DNA from: Pegoplata infirma
Taxonomy: Eukaryota > Arthropoda > Insecta > Diptera > Anthomyiidae
Reading direction: 5' to 3'
Length of the DNA stretch: 64,000 bases
Assembly: GCA_963921195.1 (NCBI GenBank)
Contig: OY992539.1
Coordinates: forward strand, 159,470,622 to 159,534,621
Part shown: positions 11,043 through 19,684 of the stretch, one piece after another
How positions within the stretch are numbered: the first letter of the stretch is position 1
Layout of the letters: each line of letters starts with the position of its first letter
Position numbers and translations under genes: made by a program
The notes under the pieces: generated by a model
What the model was told of the DNA's origin: nothing
Database searches by the model: none
Seen by the model: the letters and a program-made list of their open reading frames with translations, nothing else

Positions 11043-12669
11043 CTAGCTGACCCGGTCCGCGTTGCTGGCCCTAAGAAAACATCGATTCTGTTTTCTATTG
11101 CATCTCGATCTTAATATACAGTGTCGGATAAAACTAAAGCATGGGACCGGGTCTAGAAGTAGCCCTTATTTCAACCTTCGTTTAGCACTACCTATAGAGA
11201 AATCTGTAGAGAAACAGACAGACGTATCGTTAATTATAGTACAAAGGGGCGAGTCATTTTAAGCATTCTTATTGAATCGTGGCTTTTAATATAGCTAAAG
11301 TTGCAAGTTGCGTCCTCGGTAAGTACTATCTATGCTGCAAATTTAATGAAATCGGTTTAGCCGTTTTTGTGTGATTGCGGAGGTGGAAGAAATAAATTTT
11401 ATTAAATAAAAAAGGGAGTGGCATTTTTTACCCCTTTGCCGAATCGCACTCTATCATGAACTATAGTAGTTCCAGCTTGGTTAGTACTATTAGTAGTAAA
11501 AGATAAAATAACGTTGAGTATAGCATAAATGGGCTAGGCAACTTACGCCTCTTTGTCGAATCGTGTTCTTATATGTCCAGTAGTTCCACCCTCTTTTAGC
11601 ACTATCTGTGCAGGAAACTCATTAGGATCGGCTTAATAGTTTTTGCTTGATTGCGAAAGTGGCAGGAATATATTATTTTTGGTCTGTTTGACCAACGCTC
11701 AGGAGATGTACCCTATAAATGAAATTCATTATATTTTCGCACCATTTTACAATTATAATTTTATATATGGCCTACACATGCAATTGATTAGCACTATCTT
11801 GATTAAAAACGCCAAGAGAATCGGTTCAACTGTTTTTGCATAATTGCGATCGTAGTGTAACATGGCCTAGTTCCGCACTCCGTTGGTACCATCAGTGCTT
11901 AAAATTTAATTATTATCGTATCAGCCGTTTTGACATTATTGCAAAGCATGCAGAAATATTTTCAATTCAATACAAAGGGGCGTGCCATTTTACGCCCCTT
12001 TGTCCAATAACGCTCTAATTTGGCACATAGTAAGTACTCGATTAGTAATATCTTTGGTTTAAATTTCATCAAAATTTCTTTTATTTCTTTTTTATATACA
12101 GATGTCAAAAGTGGTGCAATGTAAAAATTTGATTTTGCCACGCCCCTCCGCCCACAAACAAAGAATCAAAAATCTGATCACACAGTGTTACTCCCGAGGC
12201 TATTCTAAATTTTCCCTGAAGATTTCATTAAGATCGGTCCAGCCGTTTTCGCATCCATAAGAAACATACATACAGCCGTTTTTGCATTATTGCAAAGCAT
12301 GCAGATATATTTTCAATTCAATACAAAGGGGCGTGGCATTTGACGGCCCTTTATACGACAATGATCTAATTTGGCACATAGTAAGTACTCGGTTAGTACT
12401 ATCTTTGGTATAAATTTCATCAAAATCGGTTCATTCGTTTTTTTATAGATAGATGTCATTAGTTGTGGAATGTAAAAAATTGATTTTGCCACGCCCCTCC
12501 GCCCACCGACAGAAAATCAAAAATCTGACCGCACAGTGTTACTCCCCAGGCTATTCTGAATATACCCTGAAAATTTCATCACGATCGGTCCAGCCGTTTT
12601 CGAGTCCATACGGAACATACATACACACATACATACATACATACACACATCCATTTTTATATATATAGA
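11043..12669 (-). mobile_element. Helitron array copy 4, near-identical to copy 2
   Basis: 1627 bp with intact CTAG and TC ends. It repeats copy 2 (offset exactly 3155 bp at both ends), including its internal truncated modules. The right end meets BEL/Pao integrase coding sequence at 12670. Confidence 0.85.
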
Positions 12670-14094
12670 TTGCCGTAAAAAGCTAAATTTGGATACGCTT
12701 TCGTATCCTGGGAAAACACTTTCTAATTCTGAGATCAAGAGAGCGAAAATGCATTTGGCCATCGTAGCTCAAAAGCGTCACTTCGGAGACGATTACAGAT
12801 GTCTCTCAGAGGGAAAGCCCCTATCCACGAAGAGTGCTTTGGTCCCTTTAAACCCCTTTTTGGATGAAAGTGGTGTTATGAGATTGAATGGTCGTTTAGC
12901 AAAATGTCCATCTCTATCCTTTTCTGAACAACACCCTATAATTCTACCCTATTCAGACTGGTTCACTCAGCTTTTAACAGAGTTTGTTCATTTGATTTCC
13001 ATCCACGGTGGAAATCAGTTGATGTTGCGTATTCTTCATATCGAATATTGGATCCCGCGAATGAAATCGAAAATTCGCGGAGTTATCGGTCGTGGTAAAC
13101 GCTGTCTGCTTGACCGGAAACGTTCTTGCAGTCAAATAATGGCCGCTCTTCCTCCGGAGAGAACTACTTTAGTTAGGCCTTTTACTACCACTGGGGTAGA
13201 CTTTGCAGGCCCTTTTGATATCAAAAGTTTTACCGGTAGAGCGTGTAAAATAACTAAAGGTTACGTTTGCATTTTTTTTTGTTTTTCGACAAAAGCAATA
13301 CATTTCGAGGCAGCGTCTGATTTGTCAACGGCAACATTCTTAGCCGCTTTTCAGAGGTTTGTTTCGCGTCGGGGTTGCCCTCACACAATGTTTTCGGATA
13401 ATGGTACGAATTTCGTAGGCGCGTCGAGAGAATTGGAAAGGGACTTTAAGACTTTTCTTAAGGAAAGTCAGTCCGCTGTTTGTTCCACATACGGGTTTCA
13501 GGAACTTTCGTGGCGTTTTATCCCAGCTAGGGCCCCTCATATGGGTATTCTTTGGGAAGCCGGTGTGAAGAGTTTTAAGCTTCATTTTCGAAAGGAAGCG
13601 CAAGCCTTTAAATATACGTTTCAAGAGTTTTCGACAATCCTTGCGAGAATTGTAGCTTGTTTAAATTTGCGTCCTCTTTGTCCCATGACGGACAATCCAC
13701 AGAAACGGTAGCGCTAACGCCTGGTTATTTTTTGATTGGTTCGCCAATTCTTGCTCCTGCCGAACCTGAAATCGATGAACCTCCTTTGAGTATAGTAAAT
13801 CGGTTTAGAAAAATTAAAGCTCTGACTCAGCACTTTTGCCAACGGTGGAAAGATGAGTACTTGTTGAGCTTGCATAAACGTTACAAATGGCAACATTAAA
13901 CACGGGAAATTCAGTTAGAGGATTTGGTCGTTATTAGACATGAGCAGCTTCCTCCCACTTCGTGGAGGTTAGGTAGGGTCGTTAAAATTCACCCGGGTAG
14001 TGACGGTCGTGTTAGAGTCGTCGACGTACGCACTGCGAATGGGGGTGTAAGGCGACATATCGCAAAACTGGTCATTCTTTCCAACTTAAATTAA
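12670..14094 (+). pseudogene. BEL/Pao integrase region
   Basis: Coding resumes after the Helitron array. A damaged zinc-binding region (HLISIHGGNQL ... RGKRC) precedes the catalytic core. The DDE residues are visible as the Asp in TTGVDFAGPF (about 13185-13215), the Asp in FSDNGTNFVGA (about 13393-13425) and the Glu in MGILWEAGVKSF (about 13540-13575). A frameshift near 13690 moves the C-terminal part into another frame, and an in-frame stop lies at 13897-13899. The natural-looking C-terminus, with an SWRLGRVVKIHPG motif, ends at TAA 14092-14094. In an intact element this enzyme would insert the cDNA. Confidence 0.85.
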
Positions 14095-14138
14095 AACTAT
14101 TTTTTGTTCTTTGATAACATATCTTATTTCCTAGCATA

Positions 14139-14885
14139 ATGACCGCAGTGCCAAATCTTTTTGATGACACTTTGTTGGAGGATTATGAGAAGGATGAAGA
14201 TCTTGGAGTCAGCAGTTACTACCTTAGCTGCTCCTGATACATCTGCTAATCCTGCAGTCACCTTGGCTGCCCCTATTTTACCTGCTACTACCACGCATAC
14301 CAAACTACAGTCCACTAAACAAAAGGCTTTGCGTATTGAGCAACCGCACTTAAATATGAAAAATTCCGCACAAAATTATCCGTCTTCGTCCGTTTCTAAT
14401 ATTTGTCCCTTGCCAATACGGCACATTGTCTCATTCTCTCCTACCCTTCGAATCAAACTTTATTTGCCAAAGAGCACAATTCCCCTGCGAGCAGCCTTGG
14501 ACCCATGCTGTAAGGTAAGCTACATTTCGGCTCCATGGTCACACAACTACGGCTGCCCGTATCGCAGGTCGACAATGACAAATATTGTCGTATTACTGTC
14601 GGCTCAACTTACGACGCCGAGCAGAAAATTGTGTTTACTGCGAAGGTAACACAAATGAAGGCAGTGAACACTCCAGTTGAGTCCGCTCCGGACTCTATTA
14701 GGGAACATTTTGCCGGGTTTCAGCTTGCTGACCCTAATTTTAATCGTTCTGGACGGGTAGTTTTAGTTTTTGGACCAGAGGTTTATACTCAAATTATAAA
14801 AAATAAAATTTATTCGAGCCCGGGTCTTCCAATGGCCCAATATACAATGTTTGGCTGGGTTATATCCGGTCAATCCCCTCTATAG
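14139..14885 (+). pseudogene. Accessory ORF downstream of Pao pol, with a second DUF1758 protease-like domain
   Basis: An ATG at 14139 opens a short acidic segment (MTAVPNLFDDTLLEDYEKDE). Reading continues in a second frame from about 14210 and a third segment from about 14535 to TAG 14883-14885, so at least two frameshifts are needed. The middle contains RAALDPCCKVSYIS, and the end contains LPMAQYTMFGWVISGQSP. Both resemble the protease-like domain already present upstream in gag-pol (ALIDPASEASFI, FGWIITGP). It occupies the position where some LTR elements carry env, but no signal peptide or membrane segment is visible. Its role is unknown; it may be a duplicated or captured retropepsin-like domain. 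Confidence 0.6.
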
Positions 14886-15105
14886 GGGTCCGGTCTGATG
14901 GACCGCTTAAGAAACTTCCGGTTGCCTATGTAACTGGTCCGGTCTACTTGACTGGTTTAAAAACCTTCCGGTTATTTATAACTGGTCCGGTCTGCTGGAC
15001 CGCTTAATAAACCCCCGGTTACTTGTGTAACTGGTCCGGTCCTCTGGACCGCCTTAAAAACATCCAGTATTACTGGTCCGGTCTCCTGACCGCCTTTTTT
15101 AGTTT
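14886..15105. repeat. Tandem ~49-bp repeat at the 3' end of the BEL/Pao element
   Basis: GGTCCGGTCT recurs at about 14887, 14936, 14984, 15033 and 15074, giving 4-5 imperfect units. Each contains a small inverted repeat (GGTCC ... GGACC) and an ACTTCCGGTT-type box. The tract follows the accessory ORF stop at once, so it is probably 3' UTR or start of the LTR. Neither is proven. Confidence 0.6.
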
Positions 15106-15194
15106 TATGTGTTAGAAAAAATAAATGAATTAAAAAACTCACTCAACTGCATGCTACCTCTTATTTAAATATTTAGCATAGATTACCTTTAAGT
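15106..15194. other. AT-rich 3' flank of the BEL/Pao element
   Basis: Short non-coding stretch with AATAAA at about 15120. It probably belongs to the 3' UTR or 3' LTR of the Pao element and is interrupted at 15204 by the next insertion. Confidence 0.35.
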
Positions 15195-15601
15195 TTCTGT
15201 TGAGGCTGTAGGCAAAATCGCCCAAAGAAAAATGGCCCAAAAAAGAAAACGAAAATTCGCCCAAAAATTTTTCATACAAATTTGGGTCATATTTCATATG
15301 AAAAGTTACCCAACATTTTTGGGCAAATTTTCATAGTTTTTGGGCCAAATTTCAAAATTAAAAATTGGTTGATTTTTCATTACGAAAAATTACCCAAAAA
15401 TTATATATGAAAAATTGCCCAATTTTATTTTGGTTTTATTTTTTGTCAAAATCTTAAAATGTCAAAACTGAAATATGTGTGTCACAATAAATCAGTATAT
15501 TATTATTTTTAGAAACAGTAAACGCATATCGTGTTTTTTTTATAAATTATATATTTAACTAACCAAGAATAAGCTGAAGCAAAACTGTTCTGTTGTTGCT
15601 A

Positions 15602-15700
15602 ACATACTAAGGCTCTGGTGGAAATCGAACCCAAAACCCCTGCTTTTACATGCAGATTACCACGCTATATATTAATCTATCGCAGCACAGTAGAAAATCA
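15602..15700 (-). other. tRNA-like sequence (SINE head or tRNA pseudogene)
   Basis: On the minus strand GGGTTCGATTTCC resembles a pol III B box within a degenerate T arm. It is preceded by CTGC ... GCAG, which could be an anticodon stem with an over-long loop. A matching 5' acceptor strand and a good A box were not found. A true tRNA is unlikely; a tRNA-derived SINE remnant is plausible. Confidence 0.3.
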
Positions 15701-15746
15701 AAATTAATGAATTTAAAAACAGCATGCAACTCCGATAAAAGCTCCA

Positions 15747-15828
15747 CAGGCGAAAAATTTTACCAACAAATTTTAACAAAAAATCGCGCGATTTTTTGTT
15801 AAAATTTGTTGGTAAAATTTTTCGCCTG
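15747..15828. repeat. Perfect 82-bp palindrome
   Basis: Two 41-nt halves are exact reverse complements with no spacer, centred between 15787 and 15788 in TCGC|GCGA. The outer bases are CAGGCG/CGCCTG. The next base pair outward does not match. Confidence 0.9.
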
Positions 15829-16739
15829 CGGCGCTTTGATCACAGCTAATTCCAATTTTTTTTTATTTCGTTCAAATTTAAGTTTCACACTTAAAACTTT
15901 TACATCAATTACTTTTGCATTTGACGGGCTGTATTCTCAAAACAACGATCTATAAAAATTAATAATAACCACGTAACCTATGGTATGGTTTTTGTCTTTG
16001 GCTTAAAGCTCTTCTGTGTAGCCGGCCTTCGGCCGGACTTAGGGATTCCAAACTCCATGCCACAGTATATACAGTAGCGAAACTCTTAATGGTGAATTTT
16101 CCCCCTTTTTTATTCACCTCAATTTGCTCACACGTATAGGAAATGTGTGAATTCAACTCAATTGTCAACTTTTAAATTCAAAAGACATTTGTTTATTTTT
16201 AATATTGTTTATTTATTTTAAAAATAAATGTTTTAAAAATTGTAAAAACGGATTTATTTACCTTTTAGTTAAACATTCTTTTAATTTTGGACTCAATAAC
16301 GGGTTTTTTCGACTCTTGTCACCTTTTTCTTTACCAAAGAAAATTTAATGATTATTGTAAAAAGAACAAATAATTGTACGTCAAAAAATCAAAATTCATT
16401 GGATTTTTCTTAAAGGAAGATTCCTTAAACACTGCAAACGTTTTTACTATAGGAAATATACAACCTTCCGAGATCTTACTAGAATCTAAAGAATTTATAA
16501 GAAAATTGTCCACAGAATCCATAAAAAATTTTGTTCAAATTTGTGCATAATTCTACAGGAAAAATTACATAGATTCTTCAGAGTTTTTTATCATTCATAA
16601 TTTATATGCGAAAATTCTTATTTTTTAATTAACCCATTTTATCCTCCTTAAAATAAATAAAGATCCACACATTTATTTGGTAGGTATAATTTTATTTTCC
16701 ATAAATGTTACAAATGCTAATAAAGTTAGACAAATAAAG
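15829..16739. other. AT-rich interior of the 4.3-kb element
   Basis: No gene seen. It holds the CGGCCTTCGGCCG hairpin near 16022-16036 and the segment that is inverted near 19210. The rest is AT-rich sequence without recognisable coding or repeat structure. Confidence 0.4.
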
Positions 16740-18460
16740 GCACAAATTTTGAGACATTTTCCTACCTCCAGGACATTTTTCCTATAGAAAAAATCTCATT
16801 ATCTGATCCAATTTTCCTATAGAAAAAGTCTAATAATCTGAGACATTTTTTTTATAAAAAAGTCTCAAATTTTTAGACATTTTATTATAGAAAAAGCCTC
16901 AGAATCTAAAACATTTTTCCTATAGAAAAAGTCTTGGAATCTGATTTTCTAGAGAAAAAGACTCAGATTTTGAGACAATTTTCCTATAGAAAAAGTCTCA
17001 GAATATGATACATTTTTAATATAAAAAAAGTCTCAGAATCTGAGATATTTTTCCTAAAGAAAAAGTCCCAGAATCGGAGACATTTTTCCTAAAGAAAAAG
17101 TCAGAATCTGACCCATTTTTCCTATCAAAAAGTCTTTGAATCAGAGATACTTTTTTTTATAGAAAAAGTCTCGGAATCTGAGACATTTTTTTATAGAAAA
17201 GTCTTAGAATCTGAGACAAAAAAGTCTCAAATTCTGATACACTTTTCCCATAAAAAAATCTAAAATTCTGATACATTTTTCCTATTGAAAAATTCTCAGA
17301 TTGTAAGACATTTTTCCTATAAAAAAAAGAATTTTTTGTATAGGAAAAGTATCAAATTCTGAGACATTTTTCCTATAGAAAAAGTCGAAGATTCTGAGAC
17401 ACTTTTCCTATAGAAAAAGTCCCAGATTTTAAGAATTTTTTCCTATGCAAAATGTTTTAGATTCTGAGTTATTTTTTCTATAGAAAAAGTCTCAGATTAT
17501 GAGACATTTTTCCTATAGAAAAAGTGTCAGATTCTGATACATTTTTCCTATAGAAAAAGTATCAGATTCTGAGGCACTTTTCATATAGAAAATGTCTCAA
17601 ATTCTGAAACGATTTTCCTTAAGAAAAAGTCTCAGATTCTGAGACATTTTTCCTATAGAATTAAATTCAGGTTCTGAGACATTTTTCCTATAAAAAAGTG
17701 TCAGATTCTGAGACACTTTTCCTATAGAAAAAGTTTCAGATTTAAAGACATTTTTCCCACAAAAAAAGTCACAGATTCTGAGACATTTTTCCTATAGAAA
17801 GAGTCGCAGATTCTGAAACATTTTTCTTATGCAAAAAGTCTCAGATTCTAAGTCATTTTTCCTATAGAAAAAGTCTCAGATTCTGAGTAATTTTTTCCAT
17901 AGAAAAAGTCTCAGATTCCGAAACATTTCTCCAATGCAAATAGTCTGAGATTCTGAGTAATTTTTTCTATTTAAAATTCTCAGATTCTAAAACATATTTT
18001 CTATAGAAAAAGTCTCAGATTCTGATGCACTGTTCCTATAGAAACAGTCTCAAATTCTGAGACGTCTTTCCTATAGAAAAAGTCTCATATTCAGAGACAT
18101 TTTTCCTATAGAAAAAGTAGCAGATTCTGAGAAATTTTTCCTTTAGAAAAAGTCGCAGATTCTGAGACATTTTTCCTACAAAAAAAGTCTCAGATTCTGA
18201 CACTTTTTTTCTATAGAAAAAGTCGAAGACTCAGAGACATATTTCCTTTAGAAAAAGTCGCAGGTTCTGACAAATTTTTCCTATAGAAAAAGTCTCGGTT
18301 TTTGAACAATTTTTCCTATAGAAAGAGTCTCTGATTCTGACACATTTTTCCTATAAAAAAACTCTCCGATTCTAAGACAATTTACCTATAGAAAAAGTCG
18401 CATATTGTGAGACATTTTCCCCCATTGAAAAAGTCTTAGATTCTGAGACTTTTCTGGTGG
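16740..18460. repeat. Satellite array of ~36-bp units (palindromic boxes), diverged
   Basis: Dozens of units of the form TTTTTCCTATAGAAAAA plus GTCTCAGATTCTGAGACA follow one another, with many point changes and short indels. Each unit joins two nearly palindromic boxes: an A/T box centred on CTATAG and a CTCAGATTCTGAG box. The orientation is uniform here, and the array is more diverged than the related one at 20440-22550. Confidence 0.9.
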
Positions 18461-19194
18461 TACATAAGTTTGCTGCTTGTTTTTAATATCTATGGAAAAT
18501 TTTAAAATGTATCTGTTGAATTACTTCCTCGGATGGTATATATTACGAAAAAACGAGAAATATTTCGTCTTGATTATCTTGTCCTGGGAATCTTCATTTA
18601 TTTGAGCTATCTAAAATAAATACATAAATAAATTTCCTTAAAAAAATTTCTAAACAATGAATATTTACCTTTTTGCAATTATTTCGTTTTGTAGTTTTGT
18701 TTTATTGTATGTACAATGTTCATTTTATTTTCGTTCATTTTCACAAAAAATAGATTTTTTTAACTTAATTTTGTAAACAAATATTTTCAAAAAATGACTT
18801 TTAACGTCAAGTTCGAAAGTGGTGACTAAAAAATTATGACATGTCTGAGGTAAAATACAAAAAAAAAATTGACATTTCGATGTAACACCCAGAACAGTAT
18901 GCTATAAAAATTTTCTTAACTAACAAATTTTATAATGGGTGTTATGTAGGTAATCAAATTGTTGATTTTTAATATCCTTATTTTTGCGCAAATAGTGCAT
19001 ATATTTGAGTTTTAAATAACATTGCAGGATATTTTATAAAAGGAAATTTATGTGTAATGGTTATGTGTTGCATATTTTTATCATTAAAGTAAATCGATGA
19101 ATTAAGTATCAAAATTATTATTGCATCCTGTATCGAATTTTACCAACACAAGCAAGACAAAATGTGATAGTATTAGTGACAGAATGATTCAAGT
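18461..19194. other. AT-rich interior, no gene seen
   Basis: Non-coding AT-rich sequence between the satellite and the inverted terminal zone of the 4.3-kb element. I see no protein-coding or RNA signal. Confidence 0.4.
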
Positions 19195-19503
19195 AAACCT
19201 AAAAAAAGAGTTTCGCTACTGTATATACTGTGTCCATGCCTTAGACCCACCCTCTCCGCAAAAGAAAGCTTTTTTGTGTAGTACGTGTTTTGGAAAAAAT
19301 GTGTTAGAAAAAATCTTTTTTTATTTTATTTTATTTTGGGCCATTTTTCATTCCTTTTTTGGGCTTTTTTTCGTTAATTTTGGGCGAAGTTTCGTATTTT
19401 TCTTTTTGGGTCATTTTTCATATTTTTTGGGAGATTTTGCATTTGGGCGATTTTTCATAAAATTTTTTGGGCGATTTTTCTTTGGGCGATTTTGCCTACA
19501 GCC

Positions 19504-19684
19504 TTCTGTTAAAACTATTTTAGTGTTGCAAGGTGGCCGGCAATGTTTAAGCGTAAACCCTTTTATTGCTTAATAAACTTATAAATTGACCCCTTTGGTC
19601 TTTAAAGGGTTAAAACTAGTTATAATCTGCATTATTTCACTTTCAATGCAACTCTGTTAAGAGTTTTTCAACAGATTCTAACTA
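19504..19684. other. Candidate part of the BEL/Pao 3' LTR or 3' flank
   Basis: Sequence between two inserted elements. Together with 15195-15203 and 22923-23149 it may be one interrupted 3' LTR running from TGTT to GAACA at about 23149, with AATAAA signals in the later piece. No second LTR exists in the window for comparison, so this is inference only. Confidence 0.25.

Larger units (their letters stand above)
6655..12669 (-). mobile_element. Head-to-tail array of four non-autonomous Helitron copies
   Basis: Read on the minus strand, the block starts with TC (12669-12668) and ends with CTAG (6658-6655). It sits between a host A (complement of 12670) and a host T (complement of 6654), without target duplication. 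TC...CTRR ends and an A|T target are the defining Helitron signature. Inside are three more end-to-end junctions (7887/7888, 9514-9516, 11042/11043). At the last, CTAG touches the next TC directly. A GC-rich imperfect hairpin (GGTCCGC-GTT-GCTGGCC on plus) precedes each CTAG end. No Rep or helicase coding sequence is present, so the copies depended on an autonomous partner. Confidence 0.85.
2229..15203 (+). mobile_element. BEL/Pao LTR retrotransposon, 5'-truncated and broken by nested insertions
   Basis: Gag, protease, RT, RNase H and integrase coding sequence occur in the Pao order, all on the plus strand, spread over 2259-14094 and followed by an extra ORF (14139-14885). A foldback element (4970-6059) and a Helitron array (6655-12669) split it. 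The Gag N-terminus and a 5' LTR are missing. The left boundary is a 30-bp mosaic patch next to a PLE fragment. The copy carries stops, frameshifts and an internal RT deletion, so it is dead. Confidence 0.85.
15204..19503. mobile_element. 4.3-kb terminal-inverted-repeat element with satellite core
   Basis: Both ends read GGCTGTAGGCAAAATCGCCC in inverse orientation (15204 onward; to 19503). The flanks TTCTGTTGA (15195-15203) and TTCTGTTAA (19504-19512) form an 8-of-9 match target duplication. Further inside, scattered inverted matches continue: GGGCAATTTT/GGGCGATTTT-type stretches at 15210-15420 against 19300-19500, and GTATATACAGTAGCGAAACT at about 16068 against its complement at about 19210. 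The middle is a long satellite (16740-18460). No transposase is recognisable. A 9-bp duplication would fit Mutator-like or foldback elements, but the class is not established. Confidence 0.7.

Noticed and set aside
7677..12668. Many 60-98-codon open frames, some repeated identically
   Set aside because: They repeat only because the Helitron copies repeat. They have no domain and lie across terminal repeats on both strands.
15602..15700. Functional tRNA gene
   Set aside because: The acceptor stem does not close and the anticodon loop is too long. At most a tRNA-derived relic.
16740..18460. CRISPR-like regular spacing of repeats
   Set aside because: There are no unique spacers; both halves of each unit are repeated, and the context is a eukaryotic transposon. 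It is a satellite.
19121..19573. 150-codon Phe-rich frame
   Set aside because: It is made of TTTTTGGGC-type repeats in the inverted end of the 4.3-kb element.
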